From contig CALVVP010000106.1 in NCBI GenBank assembly GCA_944363895.1, forward strand, positions 1 through 7,403: a DNA stretch of 7,403 nucleotides, given 5' to 3'. The notes beneath the pieces were generated by a model. The model saw nothing but the letters and a program-made list of their open reading frames with translations, made no database searches and was not told the DNA's origin. Positions 1 through 5,368 of the stretch are shown here, piece by piece. The translations under genes were made by a program, and so were the position numbers. The DNA is from an uncultured Bacilli bacterium. GTDB taxonomy: Bacteria > Bacillota_I > Bacilli_A > RF39 > UBA660. Within the stretch, counting starts at the first letter, position 1; the number at the start of each line of letters is the position of its first letter.

Positions 1-320
1 TTAAAAGAGTTTACAACTTTTTCCCATTTATCTATATTCTGAATCTCATCGAAAAATAAATACATCTTTTCATTAGGATTTAATTTTTCTTTAATATAAA
101 AATATAAATCATCATCATTTTTTAAATTAGAATATTCTTTAGACTCAAAATTTATATAAACTATATTTTTATCACTTATACCATTTTTCTTCAATTCATC
201 TATTATTTGTGTTAAAATTACTGATTTCCCACATCTTCTTATCCCAGTTATTACTTTAATTAAATCTTTATCATAAAATGGTCTAATTTTAGATAAATAT
301 CTTTCACGAATAATCATCAT
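1..320 (-). CDS. AAA_14/DUF4143-type P-loop ATPase, 5' part only
   Basis: The first 106 codons are present; the rest lies beyond the left edge. The protein opens MMIIRERYLSKIRPFYDKDL and has a Walker A motif GIRRCGKS at about residues 26-33 and a Walker B motif YLFFDEIQ at about 87-94. This order and the arginine pair inside the P-loop are typical of the AAA_14 family, usually followed by a winged helix and a C-terminal DUF4143 domain (about 400-450 residues in total). Members are common in anaerobe genomes, often in many copies, and their role is mostly unknown. Two adjacent ATGs (318-320 and 315-317) follow GAGGTGAT; either may start translation, and the second has the more usual spacing. 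A good vegetative promoter precedes the gene. The family call is strong; the function is open. Confidence 0.88.
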   Translation of the reverse strand, partial: MMIIRERYLSKIRPFYDKDLIKVITGIRRCGKSVILTQIIDELKKNGISDKNIVYINFESKEYSNLKNDDDLYFYIKEKLNPNEKMYLFFDEIQNIDKWEKVVNSF

Positions 321-338
321 ATCACCTCAACTATTACA

Positions 339-367
339 ATTATACTATATTATTAATTTAATGTTAA
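339..367 (-). promoter_or_regulatory. Sigma-A-type promoter of the ATPase gene
   Basis: On the minus strand, TTAACA (362-367) and TATAAT (339-344) are separated by exactly 17 bases. Transcription should start near 332, giving a leader of about a dozen bases that holds the GAGGTGAT site. The -35 box overlaps one arm of a perfect inverted repeat (364-395), suggesting control at this promoter. Confidence 0.65.
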
Positions 368-395
368 TTTTGTATTATGTAGAATACAAAATTAA
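364..395. repeat. Perfect 13-bp inverted repeat, operator-like or weak terminator
   Basis: Arms TTAATTTTGTATT (364-376) and AATACAAAATTAA (383-395) are exact complements around a six-base spacer, ATGTAG. The repeat lies 28 bases after the veg stop, so it could end the yabG-veg transcript, but only one pair is G-C and no T-run follows on the minus strand. Its overlap with the -35 box of the ATPase promoter fits a protein-binding operator better. No regulator gene is visible beside it. Confidence 0.55.
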
Positions 396-422
396 TGTTT
401 TTCTGTGTTTTGTCTTGTTGAG

Positions 423-632
423 TTAATAATCGATTTTGATGGTTTTTGTTATTATATCAGTATAAGTAAAGGATTTTTTTTCATTATTATTTAATTCAAC
501 TAAAAAAATATTCTCATATAATTCTTTAATAGTGACATGATATTTTTCATATTTATTTCTTCCTAAATTATATTTAATTGTAACTTTTTGCCCGACATAA
601 TTATTTAATTTACTTCTAACTTCACCAATCAT
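423..632 (-). CDS. veg: Veg family protein
   Basis: This 69-residue protein aligns along its length with Bacillus Veg: the N-terminal helix plus VGQKVTIK matches LGKRLTLK, the middle ENIFLVELNN matches PSVFVIQLDQ, and the end FTYTDIITKTIKI matches YSYADILTETVEL (remembered sequence). Veg is a small conserved beta-barrel-like protein; in B. subtilis it is strongly expressed and linked to biofilm matrix control through SinR and, in older work, to spore germination. It is slightly shorter than the Bacillus protein, with a trimmed N-terminus. Its ATG overlaps the yabG stop (ATGA, 629-632), so the two genes are translationally coupled. No separate promoter or strong RBS is visible; a GGGG stretch 12-15 bases upstream is the only candidate. 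Gene order yabG-veg matches Bacillus, where veg has its own promoter. Confidence 0.87.
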   Translation of the reverse strand: MIGEVRSKLNNYVGQKVTIKYNLGRNKYEKYHVTIKELYENIFLVELNNNEKKSFTYTDIITKTIKIDY

Positions 633-1408
633 CTTGGATACCCCGTATACATTGTTCCTTTAGTAATCACCCCACCAATACCACTTTTGCCATATTTAGT
701 TTTTTCAATTATCCCTTTTAAATCAATATCATGATTAACATCAGATAAACTCATCTTAGTTGCAATTATCGCCGGATCTAAAGCATGAATATTAACACGT
801 TTGGGCGAACTTGCGAAATTAGCGCCCGCCTTAATTAATTCTTCATAATCCGATTGACAAGCCCCGGCTATAATAATTAATTTATCGTGACTTTTTTCAA
901 ATTTCCTCGCTTCTTGAATCGCCTTAACAAAATTCCCACTATTTTTATAAGCATTGATATTATCTTGATTTCCTTTCTTTTTATAATAAGCATCATGCCC
1001 AGTAATAACAATGATATTAGGATTATATTCTTCCAACCAATCTCTTATATATAATGGGATATTCTCTTCAATTTCATTTATTCCTACTGCCCAAATATTA
1101 GCTTCTTTATAATAATTTAAACATCTATTTAAATAATCTAAGTCACTATCAATATGTAATATTTTACCAGGTAGATAAAAATAATCATCGCGGTTTAAAT
1201 CGATATCTGGTTTTACTCTTGCTTCAAATTCATTGTTTTCTTCATCAACACTATCGAATTTGACTAAATCTTCCTTATCACTATCCGCACATAATCTAAT
1301 ATTTAAGCCTTTCAAATAATAAACATTATCGATAATATCTGTTATAACAAAAACAGTGTCATTGTTATATGATTTTCTCGTAACTAAATCTCCAATGTCA
1401 AAATTCAT
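629..1408 (-). CDS. yabG: Sporulation-specific cysteine protease YabG
   Basis: The 259-residue product matches Bacillus YabG throughout. An N-terminal SH3-like stretch (NFDIGDLVTRKSY, LCADSDKEDLV) is followed by the LPGKILHIDSD segment near 80-88 and then the peptidase C57 core. ITGHDAY (His138) and IIAGACQS (Cys184) hold the likely catalytic His and Cys, and GANFASSPKRVNIHALDP (194-211) is nearly identical to the Bacillus protein. YabG acts in the mother cell and trims spore coat and cortex-associated proteins during spore maturation. The family is essentially confined to endospore formers, so it is a marker of sporulation. I chose ATG 1408: the upstream in-frame GTG at 1420 lies in the GGGTGAT ribosome site, and the ATG start matches the Bacillus N-terminus. 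The charged linker between the N-terminal and protease parts is shorter than in Bacillus. A sigma-E-like promoter lies directly upstream. Confidence 0.95.
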   Translation of the reverse strand: MNFDIGDLVTRKSYNNDTVFVITDIIDNVYYLKGLNIRLCADSDKEDLVKFDSVDEENNEFEARVKPDIDLNRDDYFYLPGKILHIDSDLDYLNRCLNYYKEANIWAVGINEIEENIPLYIRDWLEEYNPNIIVITGHDAYYKKKGNQDNINAYKNSGNFVKAIQEARKFEKSHDKLIIIAGACQSDYEELIKAGANFASSPKRVNIHALDPAIIATKMSLSDVNHDIDLKGIIEKTKYGKSGIGGVITKGTMYTGYPR

Positions 1409-1423
1409 ATAATCACCCACGAA

Positions 1424-1452
1424 AGTATATGTAAATAATTATTTGAATATGA
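1424..1452 (-). promoter_or_regulatory. Sigma-E-like sporulation promoter before yabG
   Basis: On the minus strand TCATATT (1446-1452), a 14-base spacer and CATATACT (1424-1431) lie just before the yabG RBS. This fits the remembered B. subtilis sigma-E pattern (KMATATT, 13-15 bases, CATACAHT) at every -35 position and seven of eight -10 positions. Sigma-K has the same type of -10, but no AC-type -35 is found at its spacing. The first -35 base is shared with the T-run of the upstream terminator. The leader would be only about 10 bases. Confidence 0.6.
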
Positions 1453-1477
1453 AAAAAAGTGTTGAAACGCAACACTT
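1452..1477 (-). terminator. Rho-independent terminator after the prepilin gene
   Basis: On the minus strand an eight-base-pair stem AAGTGTTG/CAACACTT (1457-1464 with 1470-1477) closes a five-base loop and runs into a seven-base T-run (1452-1458, partly in the stem). It lies about 120 bases after the prepilin stop and separates that transcript from yabG. Confidence 0.85.
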
Positions 1478-1597
1478 AATCATAAATTTCATATTTCGCA
1501 ATCTGTTTTTATTGTAACTCATATTATCAGCTCACTGTCAAAATAAAACCCAGTTATTTCGGTTCAAGAATTTATAATCTTAGGCTTAAAATAATAT
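1478..1597. other. Intergenic 3' region of the prepilin gene
   Basis: These 120 bases between the prepilin stop and its terminator hold no convincing gene. On the minus strand TTGACA (1536-1541) and TACAAT (1511-1516) lie 19 bases apart and point at the terminator, so a transcript of about 50 bases is conceivable. A 27-codon minus-strand reading frame starting near 1521 runs through the terminator hairpin and lacks a good RBS, so I do not call it a gene. Confidence 0.4.
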
Positions 1598-2467
1598 TCA
1601 TTCAATTATTTTAATCAATCTTCTTTTAGTTACACAATTATTTCTACTATCACAAGCGGTATATTCAATTATTTTGTCAGTTGGTAATTCATCAAAACCA
1701 CTAGTTTGAACCGTAATTGCCTCACCACTATTATCAGTTGCTGAAACACCAGTTAATATATTAAATGAACTTAATCCTTCAGCAGTCAATTCAACATTAT
1801 CAGGAATAACTAAGTCAGGAGGAGTTGTATCTCTTATAATAATGGTTCTGGTAATTCTCGAAGTATAGCCATCAGCAGTAATACTATAAATAGCGGTATA
1901 AGTTTTAAATTGACTAGTATCAATACTGGCTATTTCCGTCCCATTTTCTTGATAAGTAACATTTATATCAGTTAAAACATTACCACTTTTATCTTGGGCT
2001 TTAGCTCCTTGTTCATTATAATCACTATTGATTTCGACAAATTGAATATGACTACCATTTAAAATAATAATAGGAGCATTTTCATTAAATTCATCAGTAA
2101 TACTACTTCCACTTTCTGTATCTACAGTAAAGACATAACTATTGTTTTCCAAAGTAATTGTTACCATCATATCATTAGGCAACAATTCATTATTTCTTGG
2201 ATCGCGAACATCTAGCGGTAAGTCACCTGATTCTTTTAAAGTTAATAAAGTTACTGTAACAACTCCACCGTTTTCTGTTGGCAATAAATTGATATTTTTA
2301 TAAGCCCATTTTTCAGCGGCTGAAGCTATTTCTTCTAACTGTGAATTATATAACCTTTCTTTATTATCTTTAAGGCTTTTATTAATTATAGGAATCGTTA
2401 TTAAAGCAATAATTGCTAATACTATCAGTACCCCTAATAACTCAACTAAAGTAAATCCTCTTTTCAT
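1598..2467 (-). CDS. Type IV prepilin-like protein with two Ig-like domains
   Basis: The protein (289 residues) starts MKRGFTLVELLGVLIVLAII: a class III prepilin leader with cleavage expected between Gly4 and Phe5, Glu at mature position 5, and the hydrophobic N-methylated helix (5-28). After a pilin-like helix (to about 60) and a small beta region, residues 131-213 form a DUF5011/Ig-like domain with the signature DYNEQGAKAQDKSGNV at 149-164. Residues 214-289 form a second HYR/Ig-like domain opening DTTPPDL, with a Cys pair (272, 278) that could form a disulfide. A prepilin peptidase should process it for display on a pilus or pseudopilus; the Ig-like domains suggest adhesion or spacing at the cell surface. 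No peptidase, ATPase or platform gene lies here. Start ATG 2467 follows AGGTGGT. It has its own strong promoter. Confidence 0.87.
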   Translation of the reverse strand: MKRGFTLVELLGVLIVLAIIALITIPIINKSLKDNKERLYNSQLEEIASAAEKWAYKNINLLPTENGGVVTVTLLTLKESGDLPLDVRDPRNNELLPNDMMVTITLENNSYVFTVDTESGSSITDEFNENAPIIILNGSHIQFVEINSDYNEQGAKAQDKSGNVLTDINVTYQENGTEIASIDTSQFKTYTAIYSITADGYTSRITRTIIIRDTTPPDLVIPDNVELTAEGLSSFNILTGVSATDNSGEAITVQTSGFDELPTDKIIEYTACDSRNNCVTKRRLIKIIE

Positions 2468-2483
2468 TACACCACCTACTATA

Positions 2484-2512
2484 ATTATATATTTTTCTTA
2501 ATTTATAGTCAA
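2484..2512 (-). promoter_or_regulatory. Sigma-A-type promoter of the prepilin gene
   Basis: On the minus strand TTGACT (2507-2512) and TATAAT (2484-2489) are separated by 17 bases. The -35 box includes the TGA stop of the upstream DUF421 gene (2509-2511). The predicted start falls at the edge of the AGGTGGT site (2471-2477), so the leader is extremely short. No terminator separates the two genes, so read-through from the DUF421 gene is also possible. Confidence 0.62.
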
Positions 2513-3138
2513 TTAGTTTCACTTTTTTTAATAATATAAGTTTTATCTTTTGTATAAAAAGCGTAAAAAACTTCATCTAGTTTCAATTTATTTTTATTTA
2601 AAATACTGTATACCCAATCAATATCTTTATTCATGTTTTTAACGGTATCGACATCGATTACACCATCTAAAATAATCGGCATCGGGTAGACATTATTATC
2701 ATTGAACACTGATAATTTACCATTGTTTTCTAAAATTGCATAGTTAACTTCATCCAAATTTTTTATTCCTTGTTCTCTTAATTGAGAAATTAAATCATCT
2801 AAACTATACCTTGTCTTTTGCATTTGTTTAAAATTAACTTTACCTTTATTAATCAAAACTTGTGGATTGCCATCGATAAATTTACGGAAAGTATTACTCT
2901 TTAAAGTTAATAAACTTAAACTAACTTGAATTATTACTAATAAAGTAATCGGAATAATCGATATAAAAATCGAACGATCAACCTCTTCGATACTCATTGC
3001 AGCTAATTCAGCAATTAAAATCGAAACAATTAAATCGATAATACTTAATTGTCCAACCTCTTTTTTACCCATAATTCGATAACAAACAACGATAAAAAAA
3101 TACAAAACAAAGGTTTTTATAATAATACTTATATACAT
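2509..3138 (-). CDS. DUF421 membrane protein (YetF/YrbG family)
   Basis: The 209-residue protein has three N-terminal membrane helices (about 4-22, 31-49, 56-77) with the family hallmark RIMGKKEVGQLSIIDLIVS between the first two. A cytosolic part follows, containing GNPQVLINKGKVNFKQM and RYSLDDLISQLREQGI, which is the usual DUF421 domain. Biochemical function is unknown; in Bacillus, relatives (YetF, and the 2Duf protein of the spoVA2mob element) sit in the spore inner membrane and affect germination or heat resistance. I chose ATG 3138: an upstream ATG (3144) and GTG (3147) lie inside the AGGTGAT ribosome site. It is divergent from a YrzE-type gene and near tgt, and B. subtilis yrbG has the same neighbours as I recall, so YrbG is the likeliest counterpart. 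A sigma-G-like promoter precedes it. Confidence 0.9.
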   Translation of the reverse strand: MYISIIIKTFVLYFFIVVCYRIMGKKEVGQLSIIDLIVSILIAELAAMSIEEVDRSIFISIIPITLLVIIQVSLSLLTLKSNTFRKFIDGNPQVLINKGKVNFKQMQKTRYSLDDLISQLREQGIKNLDEVNYAILENNGKLSVFNDNNVYPMPIILDGVIDVDTVKNMNKDIDWVYSILNKNKLKLDEVFYAFYTKDKTYIIKKSETN

Positions 3139-3153
3139 TTTCATCACCTATTT

Positions 3154-3183
3154 TATTATGTTTAAAGTTCTAAAATTTTATAC
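3154..3183 (-). promoter_or_regulatory. Possible sigma-G-like promoter of the DUF421 gene
   Basis: On the minus strand GTATA (3179-3183), an 18-base spacer and CATAATA (3154-3160) fit the remembered forespore sigma-G pattern (GnATR, about 18 bases, CATnnTA). A vegetative reading is poorer: TTGTAT and CATAAT would be 19 bases apart. In such AT-rich DNA a chance match is quite possible. The RBS follows four bases after the -10. Confidence 0.42.
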
Positions 3184-3212
3184 AAAAACATAATAATTAT
3201 TAGGTGATATAT

Positions 3213-3587
3213 ATGCTTTTTTTAAAAAAATTAGGAAAATCTTTTTTAATCAGTTTAATAATTTTATTAGGATTAACTTTAATTATAACTATTTTTAATT
3301 ATATTGGTTTACTTAGTTTAAACATTGTTAATATCTTCTCTTATATAACACCTTTTATCGCTTTATTTATCGGTGGGGTATTGATGGGAAAAGAAAGTGT
3401 TAATAAAGGTTGGCTCGAAGGAATTAAATTTGGTTTAATTTGTACGATTATTTTTATTATTTTTAATTATTTAGCTTTTGATTCTTTTTTTAATATTTCG
3501 AATATAATTTTATATATAATTACCTTAATCGCTAGTGTATTAGGCGGAATGATTGGAATCAATTTAAAGAAAAATAGCGAAAATTAA
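3213..3587 (+). CDS. yrzE: TIGR04086 family membrane protein (YrzE-like)
   Basis: The protein (124 residues) is almost entirely hydrophobic, with four predicted membrane helices (about 10-31, 41-57, 70-88, 95-114) and a lysine-rich N-terminus. The second helix and following loop read FIGGVLMGKESVNKGWLEGI, the Gly-rich and KGW signature of the TIGR04086 family; the last helix ends in a similar GGMIG turn. The family has no known function; its members lie beside tgt/yajC in many Bacillota. I chose ATG 3213, placed after AGGTGAT (3202-3208); an upstream in-frame GTG at 3204 is part of that site. A CATAATA element (3189-3195) mirrors the one on the opposite strand, but I see no good -35. It converges with tgt, and their stop codons overlap. 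Confidence 0.8.
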   Translation: MLFLKKLGKSFLISLIILLGLTLIITIFNYIGLLSLNIVNIFSYITPFIALFIGGVLMGKESVNKGWLEGIKFGLICTIIFIIFNYLAFDSFFNISNIILYIITLIASVLGGMIGINLKKNSEN

Positions 3588-3598
3588 TCGCTATTTTT
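3570..3598. terminator. Bidirectional terminator carrying both stop codons
   Basis: An 11-bp perfect stem (AAAAATAGCGA 3570-3580, TCGCTATTTTT 3588-3598) encloses a seven-base loop AAATTAA. The A/T-rich ends provide a T-run on both strands. The loop contains the plus-strand stop (3585-3587) and the minus-strand stop (3584-3586), so the last codons of yrzE and of tgt form the stem arms. It should end both convergent transcripts. Confidence 0.85.
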
Positions 3599-4693
3599 AT
3601 ATTGCCTAATAAAGTTTTCTTTATATTCTAAAAAATTATCATTTTTAATACTTTCCCTTATTTCTTCCATCTCTTTAATTAAAAATCTAATATTATGAAT
3701 CGATAATAACCGACCACCTAATGTTTCTTCACAAGTTATTAAATGTCTGATATAAGCTTTAGTATAATTTTGACAAGTATAACAATCACAACCATCTTCG
3801 ATTGGTGTGAAATCTTCTTTATATTTTAAATTTTTTAAATTTATCCGACCTTTTCTTGTAAAGGCATTACCATGTCTAGCTAATCTAGTTGGTAAAACAC
3901 AATCAAACATATCGATTCCTCTTGCAACCCCTTCTAATAAATCGATTGGTTCACCTACCCCCATTAAATAACGCGGTTTATCTAAAGGTAAATATTTAAT
4001 CGCATCATCGATCATTTTATACATGGTATCCTTATCTTCACCAACACTAGTTCCCCCGATAGCATAACCATCAAAATCAAGTTTCACCGTTTCTTGAGCG
4101 CTATATTTTCTTAAATCTTCGTATTCCCCACCTTGAACAATGCCAAATAAAGATTGGCGAGAATTATTATGAACTTCTTTTCCTCTTTTAGCCCATCTAA
4201 TCGTTCTTTCCGTACTTTGTTTAGCATATTCGTAAGTAGCCGGGTAAGGAATACATTCATCAAAACTCATGGCAATATCACTATCTAATTTATTTTGAAT
4301 TTGAATCGATAATTCCGGCGTTAAAAAGAGTTTTTTCCCATCGATATGACTTTTAAAAACGACTCCTTCTTCAGTTATATCTTTCTTTTTTGCTAAAGAA
4401 AAAACTTGAAAACCCCCACTATCCGTTAAAATAGGACCATTATAATTCATAAATTGATGTAAACCACCAGCTTTATTAACCACATCCGCACCTGGTCTTA
4501 ACCACAAATGATAAGTATTCGCTAAAATAACCGCACTATTCATATTATATAATTCTTCCGGAGTTAAAGTTTTAACATTAGCTAAAGTTCCCACTGGCAT
4601 AAACATCGGTGTATCATAAGTTCCATAGTTAGTTTTTAATTTTCCTAACCTTGCCTGACCAGTGTTTTTTATTAATTCATATTTTATCTTCAC
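3584..4693 (-). CDS. tgt: tRNA-guanine(34) transglycosylase
   Basis: Tgt exchanges guanine-34 in GUN-anticodon tRNAs (Asp, Asn, His, Tyr) for preQ1, the key insertion step of queuosine synthesis in the cytoplasm. The 369-residue length is usual. All hallmarks are present: ANTYHLWLRPG (58-68), TDSGGFQVF with the acid/base Asp91, IVQGG (185-189), DCVLPTRLARHG with the nucleophile Asp264, and the zinc site Cys302, Cys304, Cys307 and His333. The start is a GTG (4691-4693) five bases after GGGTGAT; an in-frame TAG precedes it and the N-terminus aligns with other Tgt proteins. An ATG just downstream is out of frame. queA and the preQ1 genes are not in this window. It is transcribed from a strong promoter that shares its -35 with the divergent gene. 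Confidence 0.97.
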   Translation of the reverse strand: MKIKYELIKNTGQARLGKLKTNYGTYDTPMFMPVGTLANVKTLTPEELYNMNSAVILANTYHLWLRPGADVVNKAGGLHQFMNYNGPILTDSGGFQVFSLAKKKDITEEGVVFKSHIDGKKLFLTPELSIQIQNKLDSDIAMSFDECIPYPATYEYAKQSTERTIRWAKRGKEVHNNSRQSLFGIVQGGEYEDLRKYSAQETVKLDFDGYAIGGTSVGEDKDTMYKMIDDAIKYLPLDKPRYLMGVGEPIDLLEGVARGIDMFDCVLPTRLARHGNAFTRKGRINLKNLKYKEDFTPIEDGCDCYTCQNYTKAYIRHLITCEETLGGRLLSIHNIRFLIKEMEEIRESIKNDNFLEYKENFIRQYKNSD

Positions 4694-4712
4694 CTAAAAT
4701 CACCCGTGATTA

Positions 4713-4741
4713 ATTATAAACTATATTTTTTAATTTGACAA
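4713..4741 (-). promoter_or_regulatory. Sigma-A-type promoter of tgt
   Basis: On the minus strand TTGTCA (4736-4741) and TATAAT (4713-4718) are separated by 17 bases, seven bases before the GGGTGAT site (4699-4705). The -35 box covers the same bases as that of the divergent promoter. Confidence 0.75.
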
Positions 4742-4763
4742 GATGATTAAAATGTGGTACTAT
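4735..4763 (+). promoter_or_regulatory. Sigma-A-type extended -10 promoter of the 186-residue protein gene
   Basis: Consensus TTGACA (4735-4740), 17 bases, then TACTAT (4758-4763) preceded by TGG, an extended -10. The predicted start is near 4770, giving a leader of about 23 bases with the AAGGGGGAT site. It shares five bases of its -35 with the opposite tgt promoter. Confidence 0.78.
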
Positions 4764-4792
4764 AGCTTACGTTTTTGAAGGGGGATTTAATT

Positions 4793-5353
4793 ATGGAAAG
4801 AATGAGAGAAAATACCATTGATTTTGGAAAAGTCGTTACTAAAGAAGATTTAGCGGGTTTATCTAGTGAAGAAATAGAATTTGCCAAAAAAGAAGGAAGA
4901 TATCATGCTGTTTATTTAAGAAATTATTATAACAGTGATATTTTATCAGAAATTTTAACGCCAAGAGCTCGAGAAGTAGCCTTTTTAGGCCATAAATATC
5001 GTCATCAAAGTGATGTTGTTAAAGAATTATTAGCAGCTAATATTGTCTTCCCAAACGACGAACAATTTATTAAAATTCTATTATCTAGGGATATTAATTA
5101 CTATCAATTAATTAATTATGCTAGAGCCATTTCTAGTACTAAAAAAGTGGCCTTGTATGCTAAAAATTTAGAAGCTGACGATAATGTCAGAGTAATTAGT
5201 AGAAAATTAAATGGTTTATGCAATCTTGTCAAAGCTCATACAGGAATTAAAGATTTCAATTTAATTTTAACTAAAATAAATGAAATTGTCTTATTCCAAA
5301 AAGATTTATATAAACAAGTTAAAGATTGCCAAGATTCCCAAAAGAGACTTTAA
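4793..5353 (+). CDS. Uncharacterised helical protein, 186 residues
   Basis: I do not recognise this family. The product begins MERMRENTIDFGKVV, has no signal peptide or membrane segment and is predicted to be mostly alpha-helical and cytosolic. Charged helices (about 20-35 and 48-80) are followed by a hydrophobic helix around 89-110 and a C-terminal amphipathic segment rich in Leu, Ile and Lys. It has only two cysteines and no P-loop, zinc cluster or obvious helix-turn-helix. I chose ATG 4793, seven bases after the strong AAGGGGGAT site (4778-4786); an upstream TTG at 4775 is closer to the promoter and less likely. Its RBS differs from the AGGTGAT type of all neighbours, and its promoter is the nearest to consensus in the window, so it may be well expressed. 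It is divergent from tgt and converges with murF, sharing stop bases. Confidence 0.85.
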   Translation: MERMRENTIDFGKVVTKEDLAGLSSEEIEFAKKEGRYHAVYLRNYYNSDILSEILTPRAREVAFLGHKYRHQSDVVKELLAANIVFPNDEQFIKILLSRDINYYQLINYARAISSTKKVALYAKNLEADDNVRVISRKLNGLCNLVKAHTGIKDFNLILTKINEIVLFQKDLYKQVKDCQDSQKRL

Positions 5354-5368
5354 TTAAAAGTTTCTTTT
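5340..5368. terminator. Bidirectional terminator at the convergent stop codons
   Basis: A 12-pair stem (5340-5351 with 5357-5368) encloses the five-base loop AATTA. One pair is G-U on the plus strand and a C/A mismatch on the minus strand, so it should work best for the plus gene, followed by TTTTATTTT. The overlapping stops (plus 5351-5353, minus 5350-5352) lie at the tip. Confidence 0.72.

Noticed and set aside
1406..1420. Upstream GTG start for yabG (also GTG starts for the DUF421 and YrzE-like genes)
   Set aside because: In each case the GTG lies within the GGTGAT ribosome binding site, and the downstream ATG has correct spacing.
1438..1521. Minus-strand frame of 27 codons beginning with ATG near 1521
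   Set aside because: It reads straight through the terminator stem and T-run and lacks a good ribosome site.
3139..3212. Mirror-image intergenic region with ATCACCTA and TAGGTGAT at its two ends as a mobile-element inverted repeat
   Set aside because: The symmetry comes from two divergent genes each having an AGGTGAT ribosome site and a CATAATA element; no element boundaries or duplicated target are seen.
4699..4790. preQ1 riboswitch upstream of tgt
   Set aside because: The promoter leaves a leader of only about a dozen bases, too short for any aptamer.
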